Below are positions 5,152 to 10,022 of a stretch of DNA of 10,022 nt, piece after piece. Both the position numbers and the translations under genes were made by a program. Each line of letters opens with the position of its first letter. Positions within the stretch are counted from its first letter, which is position 1. This DNA comes from Alphaproteobacteria bacterium (GTDB taxonomy: Bacteria > Pseudomonadota > Alphaproteobacteria > UBA8366): the NCBI GenBank assembly GCA_018665505.1, contig JABJCS010000232.1, forward strand, positions 1-10,022, given 5' to 3'. The notes under the pieces were generated by a model, which had not been told where the DNA came from, searched no databases, and saw only the letters and a list, made by a program, of their open reading frames with translations.

Positions 5152-6043
5152 GCACTTCCTCGACCTGGACCAATTCGACGAGAAAACGCTGCGTGAGCAG
5201 CTCGATCTCGGGGTCGCTTTTAAGACGGGCGCGGCAGAGAACCCGCGCCCGCTCGAAGGCAAATGTCTGGCGATGATCTTCGAGAAGGCGTCGACGCGGA
5301 CCCGCGTCAGCTTTGACGTCGGCATGCGCCAACTGGGCGGCGAGACCATCGTCCTGGATCATACCGATATGCAGCTAGGTCGAGGCGAAACGGTGGCTGA
5401 TACGGCGAAAGTGCTCTCGCGCTATGTCGATGCGATCATGATCCGTACGTCAAACCCGCAGAACCTGATCGATATGGCGGAAAATGCGACCATTCCCGTC
5501 ATCAACGGCCTGACCGACGATTCTCATCCCTGCCAGATCATGGCCGACGTCATGACCATCGAAGAACATCTCGGTCCGGTCGAAGACAAGACCATTGCCT
5601 GGTGCGGCGACGGCAACAACATGGCGACCAGTTGGATTCACGCCGCAACCCGACTCGGGTTCGAGTTGCGCCTCGCCTGCCCGGATGAATTGCAGCCGAA
5701 TCAAGACGTCATGAAATGGGCCCAAGAGAACGGTGCCCGTGTATTATTGACCAACGACCCCACCGAAGCCGCAACCGATGCGGATTGCGTTTCGACTGAT
5801 GTCTGGGTTTCCATGGGGGACGAAGGGATCAGCGACCGCCATAACCTGCTGCGGCCATATCAGGTCGATAGCCAGCTCATGGGGCTTGCGAAATCAGAGG
5901 CAATTTTCATGCATTGTCTGCCGGCCCACCGCGGTGAGGAAGTCACCGCCGACGTCATGGATGGGCCCCAATCTGTCGTTTGGGACGAAGCCGAGAATAG
6001 GCTGCATGCGCAGAAAGGCATACTGACCTGGTGCCTAACGTGA
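5138..6043 (+). CDS. argF: Ornithine carbamoyltransferase
   Basis: ArgF condenses ornithine with carbamoyl phosphate to make citrulline in the arginine pathway, as a cytosolic trimer. The 301-residue product has the carbamoyl phosphate motif S52-T-R-T-R56, the H130-P-C-Q133 motif, the ornithine-binding DVWVSMG (221-227) and HCLPAHRG (259-266) with the active-site cysteine C260. These separate it from aspartate carbamoyltransferase and from the acetyl- or succinyl-ornithine enzymes. The frame is open further upstream, but ATG 5138 is chosen because [14 protein letters not shown] is the expected start and GGGAG (5126-5130) precedes it. Its first 14 bp overlap argD, so the two genes are almost certainly co-translated. 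Its stop overlaps the start of hslO. Confidence 0.97.
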   Translation: MAAPKHFLDLDQFDEKTLREQLDLGVAFKTGAAENPRPLEGKCLAMIFEKASTRTRVSFDVGMRQLGGETIVLDHTDMQLGRGETVADTAKVLSRYVDAIMIRTSNPQNLIDMAENATIPVINGLTDDSHPCQIMADVMTIEEHLGPVEDKTIAWCGDGNNMATSWIHAATRLGFELRLACPDELQPNQDVMKWAQENGARVLLTNDPTEAATDADCVSTDVWVSMGDEGISDRHNLLRPYQVDSQLMGLAKSEAIFMHCLPAHRGEEVTADVMDGPQSVVWDEAENRLHAQKGILTWCLT

Positions 6044-6936
6044 GTCTTGACGACGACCTTATCCAACCATTTCTGATCGAAGCAAGCGGCCTGCGAGGCC
6101 GCTTGATCCGTATGGGACCGACGGTGAGCGATGTCATCGGGCGCCACGACCTGCCGCCCGCTGTCCAAGCCCTGATGGCGGAGTTCGTTGTTTTGGCATC
6201 GGCACTTTCAGCCACATTAAAGTTCGACGGCGTTTTCACCCTACAGGCCAAGGGTAACGGGCCGGTCAGCCTGATGGCGGCGGATGTGACCACCGATGGT
6301 GGCGTGCGCGCATATGCCAGCGTCGGCGACGACGTTCCGGACGAGGCGGAGATCGAGGGCTCGCCCGTGCCCCGATTATTTGGCGCCGGATATCTCGCCT
6401 TTACCGTCAACCAGGGCGAGCATGCGGAACTTTATCAAGGCATCGTCGAGTTACAGGGCGCGACCCTGATTGACTGCGTGCACCACTATTTCCAGCAATC
6501 GGACCAATTTTCCGCCGCCATCACCATGGCTGCGGAAAAAGACGGTAAGGGCGGATGGAGAGCCGGTGCACTGATGTTACAACGCTTGCCCGAAGATGAG
6601 CTGAGCCTCCGCAAGGAAGAGATGGATGAAGCTTGGCGGCGTGCGACAATTCTGATGGGCAGCTGCGAGAAGAGCGAATTGACTTCCGACACCCTCACGG
6701 CGCATCAATTGCTGTTCCGGCTGTTCCACGAGGACGGTGTCCGGGTATTCGATGCCCTGCCGCTGCGGTTCTCTTGCCAGTGCTCGCGGGATCGGGGGGA
6801 AGGTATTCTTCGGATGTTATCGGCGGAGGAAATCGAGGATTACAAGATCGACGGCCGTATCTCGATCAAATGCGAATTCTGCAGCACAGAAGAATGGTTC
6901 GACGCGACCCAAATAGAGGCTGCACGCGCCTCTTGA
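6031..6936 (+). CDS. hslO: Hsp33 redox-regulated chaperone
   Basis: HslO (Hsp33) is a cytosolic holdase chaperone switched on by oxidative unfolding. Its C-terminal zinc centre releases zinc when its cysteines are oxidised. The 301-residue product shows the complete centre: C249-x-C251, then 29 residues, then C281-x2-C284. The N-terminal domain reads [21 protein letters not shown] and includes [16 protein letters not shown], both typical. Two starts are possible: GTG at 6031 or GTG at 6040. The latter would give a 4 bp GTGA overlap with the argF stop and a product three residues shorter. The argD-argF-hslO order is common in alphaproteobacteria, but the Hsp33 function has no known direct link to arginine synthesis. 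Co-transcription from the argD promoter is likely because there is no gap. Confidence 0.96.
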   Translation: MPNVSLDDDLIQPFLIEASGLRGRLIRMGPTVSDVIGRHDLPPAVQALMAEFVVLASALSATLKFDGVFTLQAKGNGPVSLMAADVTTDGGVRAYASVGDDVPDEAEIEGSPVPRLFGAGYLAFTVNQGEHAELYQGIVELQGATLIDCVHHYFQQSDQFSAAITMAAEKDGKGGWRAGALMLQRLPEDELSLRKEEMDEAWRRATILMGSCEKSELTSDTLTAHQLLFRLFHEDGVRVFDALPLRFSCQCSRDRGEGILRMLSAEEIEDYKIDGRISIKCEFCSTEEWFDATQIEAARAS

Positions 6937-6967
6937 AGGCCGAGGCGAGTGGTCGCATATTGTGGCC

Positions 6968-7555
6968 ATGATAAAGTTGTCTTTCCGATCCCTTTTGATC
7001 GTCTTCGTGTTGGCTGTGGTCGGCTGCGAAACGCCGGTTAATCAACGCAGTTTTCCCGAGCAGACGTTCCAGCATTTACCGCCGATTTCTCTCGATGTCC
7101 GGGAAATCGATATCGTCCACCTGTTCGAGCCGCCTCTCAAAGCGCCGCACATTGAGCACGAAATGCCGGTGCCGCCGCATATCGCGGTGGAGCGTTGGGT
7201 CGTGGATCGGCTCCGAGCGTCAGGTACCAGCGGGCGTGCCGTCGTCACCATTCGCGATGCCAGCGTAGTCGAGGCCCGCTTGAAGCAGCTCGGTGGTATC
7301 AAAGGAACATTCACGACGGAACAATCGGAGCGTTATGACGCGAAAGTCGAGGTCGTGATCGAGGCAACCGACGGTAAGGGACTGAGCAGTGCAAATGCCG
7401 TCGCCACCAGCCTACGGAATCGCACGGTCCCGGAGAACGCCACTCTGAGGGAGCGCCGCACGCTCTGGTATGAATTAACCGAGAAACTCATGAGTGATTT
7501 CGACCGGACGTTCGAAGCACAAATCCGGAAACATCTGGCAGCCTTCCTGAAATAA
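6968..7555 (+). CDS. Putative outer-membrane or periplasmic lipoprotein, function unknown
   Basis: The 195-residue product begins with a lipoprotein signal peptide: basic residues (MIKLSFR), a hydrophobic stretch (SLLIVFVLAV) and VVGC with the lipidation cysteine at residue 20. The mature part has no transmembrane segment and no family motif I recognise. A charged segment from about residue 75 (VERWVVDRLRASG) leads into a region that reads like alternating beta strands (AVVTIRDASVVEARL, YDAKVEVVIEA). A helical C-terminus (LWYELTEKLMSDFDRTFEAQIRKHLAAFL) closes the protein. The ATG at 6968 is preferred to the in-frame GTG at 6962, though neither has a clear ribosome binding site. It follows hslO by 31 bp on the same strand and may belong to the arg transcript. 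It ends 3 bp from convergent trkH, leaving no room for a terminator between them. Confidence 0.85.
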   Translation: MIKLSFRSLLIVFVLAVVGCETPVNQRSFPEQTFQHLPPISLDVREIDIVHLFEPPLKAPHIEHEMPVPPHIAVERWVVDRLRASGTSGRAVVTIRDASVVEARLKQLGGIKGTFTTEQSERYDAKVEVVIEATDGKGLSSANAVATSLRNRTVPENATLRERRTLWYELTEKLMSDFDRTFEAQIRKHLAAFLK

Positions 7556-7558
7556 TCC

Positions 7559-9004
7559 TCAGTCGCGCCAGAATGACGGGATCAACAATACGATTACCGT
7601 AAAAAGTTCGAGACGCCCGAGCAGCATACCCGCAGAGAGCAGCCACTTCGCTTGGTCGGGAAGCGTCGCGAATGTGCCCGCGGGCCCGATCGTCGGCCCG
7701 AGGCCCGGCCCGACATTGGAAATCGCAGTTGCGGCGCCCGACGCCGCGGTTAAAAAATCGACTCCGGACAAACCAAGACCGACGGCAATCGCCACATAGC
7801 TGAGGGCGTAGAGGAAGAAGAACGCCATGACAGAGGCGGAAACTTCTTCCGGAATCGGTTTCCGATTGTAATAGGCGAGATAAACCCCGTGTGGCTCCAA
7901 CAGTCGGCGAATTTGCGTAACCGCGGTTGCAAACAGCACCTGGAAACGGAAAACCTTGATACCGCACGTCGTCGACCCGGCGCACCCACCGACAAACATC
8001 AGGAAAAAGAAACCGATCAGCGCAAACGGCCCCCAGGCGCTGTAATCAGCCGTCGCATAGCCAGTCCCGGTAATAATCGACACCACGTTGAAAGCCGATT
8101 CCCGCAACGCCGCGCCGATCTCGACGCCCGAAGCATAGCGGTAATAGGCAATAGAGAGTATCGCGATGATGACAATCAATAGGAACAACCGCACCTGGTC
8201 GTCGCGAAACAACGGTCTGGCATTACCGCGCAGGGCCCGCAGATATAGGACGAATGGCAAACTGCCAATCAACATGAACACAACGCCAATATATTCGATG
8301 GCAGGGCTTTTAAAATGTGCCAGCGAGGCGTCATAAGTCGAGAAGCCGCCGGTCGCGATGGTCGTCATGGCGTGAGCGATGGCATCGAACCCCGACATCC
8401 CGGCCGCCCAATACGCCAAGGCGCAAACAACGCTCGTCCCGAGGTAAATAAACCCGATATATGCCACGAGCTGCGTCGTGCGCGGCAGGACTTTTTCCGA
8501 GCGGTCGGAAGATTCCATCCGAAACAGCTGCATGCCACCAATCCGTAACAACGGTAGAATCGCGATCGCCATGGCGATCACGCCGATACCGCCGAGCCAT
8601 TGCAGCAAGGCGCGCCAAATCAAAATGCCGGGAGGTGCGACATCGAGAGATCGGATGACTGTCGATCCCGTCGTCGTCAATCCGGACATGGATTCGAAGA
8701 AGGCATCGGTGTAACTCAAATCCAAATCCGAGAAGGCGAAGGGAAGTGCCGCGAATCCTGGAATGACGATCCATAAGAAGGTGGTGAGCACAAACCCCTG
8801 GCGCGGCGTGATCGTGCGCACATTGCCCCGCGACGTCAGCGCCAATATGCCACCGACAAACAGAGTAAACCCGGAAGCGGTCAGGAAGACCTGCCAATCG
8901 GGATTATCCGCCGAGGCATCGGCAATCGCGGGCAGGCACATTGCGACCGCCAAAGGCAGCATCAATACACCGGTAATGAACAGGATAGGCCTGAAGTCGA
9001 GCAC
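7559..9004 (-). CDS. trkH: TrkH-family potassium uptake protein
   Basis: TrkH is the inner-membrane, K+-translocating subunit of a Trk/Ktr uptake system, normally gated by the cytosolic NAD(H)- or nucleotide-binding protein TrkA. The 481-residue product has four M1-P-M2 repeats. Each carries a selectivity-filter-like loop: TTTGST (110-115), TIATGGFST (215-223), ITGTGYATAD (311-320) and SNVGPGLG (429-436). The GGCAGSTTCGIK segment (339-350) and the GRLE motif (463-466) in the last membrane helix are also diagnostic. The start is GTG at 9004, preceded by purine-rich GAGAGA; the length fits the family. No trkA is visible. Predicted promoter boxes lie just upstream (9039-9067), overlapped by an inverted repeat. 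TrkG is an equivalent name in some species. Confidence 0.95.
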   Translation of the reverse strand: MLDFRPILFITGVLMLPLAVAMCLPAIADASADNPDWQVFLTASGFTLFVGGILALTSRGNVRTITPRQGFVLTTFLWIVIPGFAALPFAFSDLDLSYTDAFFESMSGLTTTGSTVIRSLDVAPPGILIWRALLQWLGGIGVIAMAIAILPLLRIGGMQLFRMESSDRSEKVLPRTTQLVAYIGFIYLGTSVVCALAYWAAGMSGFDAIAHAMTTIATGGFSTYDASLAHFKSPAIEYIGVVFMLIGSLPFVLYLRALRGNARPLFRDDQVRLFLLIVIIAILSIAYYRYASGVEIGAALRESAFNVVSIITGTGYATADYSAWGPFALIGFFFLMFVGGCAGSTTCGIKVFRFQVLFATAVTQIRRLLEPHGVYLAYYNRKPIPEEVSASVMAFFFLYALSYVAIAVGLGLSGVDFLTAASGAATAISNVGPGLGPTIGPAGTFATLPDQAKWLLSAGMLLGRLELFTVIVLLIPSFWRD

Positions 9005-9036
9005 GTCTCTCTCATCCGAGCTGAGTCACGCAACCG

Positions 9037-9053
9037 CCATGATCCGATCACGG
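9037..9053. promoter_or_regulatory. Inverted repeat overlapping the trkH -10 box
   Basis: Positions 9037-9053 read CC-A-TGATC-C-GATCA-C-GG, a 17 bp inverted repeat with one mismatched pair, centred at 9045. It covers the predicted -10 box and the end of the spacer of the trkH promoter, the typical location of a repressor operator. The binding protein is unknown. Confidence 0.4.
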
Positions 9054-9067
9054 CTGTCGTTTGTCCA
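9039..9067 (-). promoter_or_regulatory. Candidate trkH promoter
   Basis: On the minus strand TGGACA (9067-9062, five of six matches to TTGACA) is followed after exactly 17 bases by GATCAT (9044-9039, four of six matches to TATAAT). The predicted transcript start is near 9032, giving a trkH leader of about 27 bases. It lies in the 82 bp gap after folE, so trkH may be transcribed on its own. Confidence 0.45.
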
Positions 9068-9086
9068 GCGGCCAGCGATTATGATC

Positions 9087-9731
9087 TCAGCCGGAGCGTT
9101 TGCCGATAATAGACTCGAATTCGAGCCGGGTTTTCGCATCGTCCCGGAAAGCGCCGAGCATTCGGCTCGTCACCATCGATACCCCGGGCTTCATCACTCC
9201 GCGCGTGGTCATGCATTGATGCTCCGCTTCGATCACCACCGCGATCCCACGTGGCTGCAGCGCCGCTTCGATCGCATTGGCGATCTGCGCCGTCATCCGT
9301 TCTTGTATCTGCAGCCGCCGCGCAAAGGCTTCGACGACGCGGGCTAATTTACTTATGCCGACGACCCGTTTATCGGGCAAATACGCCACATGCGCCTTTC
9401 CGACGACCGGCAGGATATGATGCTCGCAGTGAGAGACGAAAGCGATATCGCGCAACACGATCATTTCGTCATAGCCGTCCGTCTCTTCGAAGGTACGCTC
9501 CAGAAATTCGGTCGGGTCCGTTTTATAGCCTGAGAAAAACTCCTCGAAAGCCTTCACGACACGCTTCGGCGTGTCGACCAAACCCTCGCGGTCCGGATCC
9601 TCGCCGATCCAATGAATGAGCTTACGAACCGCGGCCTCGACTTCGTCGCGGCTGACGACGGATGCCGCAGCTTCCTCCGCCGCATCCCCGGTCGTACCGT
9701 GGCGGTCCGTGTTTTCGCTGTTCAGGGTCAA
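9087..9731 (-). CDS. folE: GTP cyclohydrolase I
   Basis: FolE converts GTP to 7,8-dihydroneopterin triphosphate, the first step of tetrahydrofolate and other pterin synthesis, as a cytosolic zinc-dependent decamer. With TTG at 9731 the protein has 214 residues. The zinc ligands are visible as C102 and H105 in SHCEHH and C173 in [10 protein letters not shown]104 corresponds to a catalytic histidine. The conserved [36 protein letters not shown] and GAFR segments are all present. A longer frame starts at TTG 9767, but the TTG at 9731 is preferred because GAAAGGA (complement of 9738-9744) lies six bases ahead of it. The first 25 residues are a non-conserved acidic lead. The start lies 43 bp after the apaG stop on the same strand, suggesting co-transcription. 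Confidence 0.96.
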   Translation of the reverse strand: MTLNSENTDRHGTTGDAAEEAAASVVSRDEVEAAVRKLIHWIGEDPDREGLVDTPKRVVKAFEEFFSGYKTDPTEFLERTFEETDGYDEMIVLRDIAFVSHCEHHILPVVGKAHVAYLPDKRVVGISKLARVVEAFARRLQIQERMTAQIANAIEAALQPRGIAVVIEAEHQCMTTRGVMKPGVSMVTSRMLGAFRDDAKTRLEFESIIGKRSG

Positions 9732-9774
9732 GTTACGTCCTTTCGGCCGATCGCCTACACGATCCAAAGGCCCA

Positions 9775-10022
9775 CTAATTCAAATTGACCGCCTGGTGGG
9801 GACTGTCCAGAGAGAAAGCGGGAATTTCGACATCGAACTGTTCGCCGCCCGCCGCTTCCATCTGATAGATACCCGCCATAATGCCGGACGGTGTCGGTAA
9901 CGGCGTCCCGCTGGTGTATTCGAACGCCTCGCCGGGATCCAGCACCGGTTGTTCGCCCACAACGCCGGGCCCCCGCACTTCCTGCACCCGTCCTAGGGCG
10001 TCGGTAATGCGCCAATATCGGG
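9775..10022 (-). CDS. apaG: ApaG (DUF525) protein, C-terminal part (runs off right edge)
   Basis: ApaG is a small beta-sandwich protein with a fibronectin type III-like fold. It is linked in enterobacteria to Co2+/Mg2+ resistance and diadenosine tetraphosphate metabolism, but its biochemical role is unclear. The visible 81 residues include [27 protein letters not shown], then [22 protein letters not shown] and the conserved end [20 protein letters not shown]. These are the strongest family motifs. The start codon and roughly the first 45-50 residues lie beyond the window. A GTG at 9987 is internal and is not the start, because the conserved RYWRITD segment precedes it in frame. The stop is TAG at 9777-9775, and folE follows on the same strand. 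Confidence 0.93.
   Translation of the reverse strand, partial: RYWRITDALGRVQEVRGPGVVGEQPVLDPGEAFEYTSGTPLPTPSGIMAGIYQMEAAGGEQFDVEIPAFSLDSPHQAVNLN

Noticed and set aside
8763..9347. Plus-strand frame of 194 codons across the trkH/folE junction
   Set aside because: It is antisense to trkH and folE, has no recognisable domain, and crosses the trkH promoter region.

Overview
The window looks like ordinary chromosome from an alphaproteobacterium, probably a Rhodospirillales-like lineage. I infer this from the moderately GC-rich coding sequence, the argD-argF-hslO gene order, the alphaproteobacterial style of the RecX, ApaG and FolE proteins, and promoter-like boxes with 16-18 bp spacers. No rRNA, tRNA, IS element, prophage gene or CRISPR array is visible. 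I found no obvious new multi-gene system. The most unusual sequence is non-coding and lies between recX and argD.

Layout, left to right. Positions 1-567 (-) hold the N-terminal part of an aldo/keto reductase that runs off the left edge. A 126 bp divergent promoter region separates it from a Nudix hydrolase (694-1122, +). Convergent with the Nudix gene is a two-gene minus-strand unit: a DUF985 cupin (1788-2225), overlapped by 8 bp by a short QueG-like iron-sulfur protein (1124-1795). Only 17 bp from the cupin start, on the plus strand, begins a SAM-dependent methyltransferase (2243-3016). Its 3' end overlaps the 3' end of recX (minus strand) by 41 bp. recX appears to start at a rare ATT codon at 3605.

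Positions 3606-3963 are an information-rich intergenic region. They contain a perfect CRP-type palindrome, a strong terminator facing left with no gene to serve, a TTGACA promoter, and a second terminator-like hairpin between that promoter and argD. The arginine cluster argD-argF-hslO (3964-6936) follows, with overlapping genes. A small putative lipoprotein (6968-7555) comes next, ending 3 bp from the convergent trkH potassium transporter gene (7559-9004, -). Upstream of trkH on the same strand lie folE (9087-9731) and the C-terminal part of apaG (9775 to the right edge), probably one transcription unit.

Functionally, argD and argF carry out consecutive parts of arginine biosynthesis, and Hsp33 (hslO) is a redox-activated chaperone co-transcribed with them. 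folE starts folate/pterin synthesis, trkH imports potassium, RecX modulates RecA, and the Nudix protein probably hydrolyses a nucleoside-diphosphate-linked substrate. The cupin/iron-sulfur pair and the lipoprotein have no secure function.
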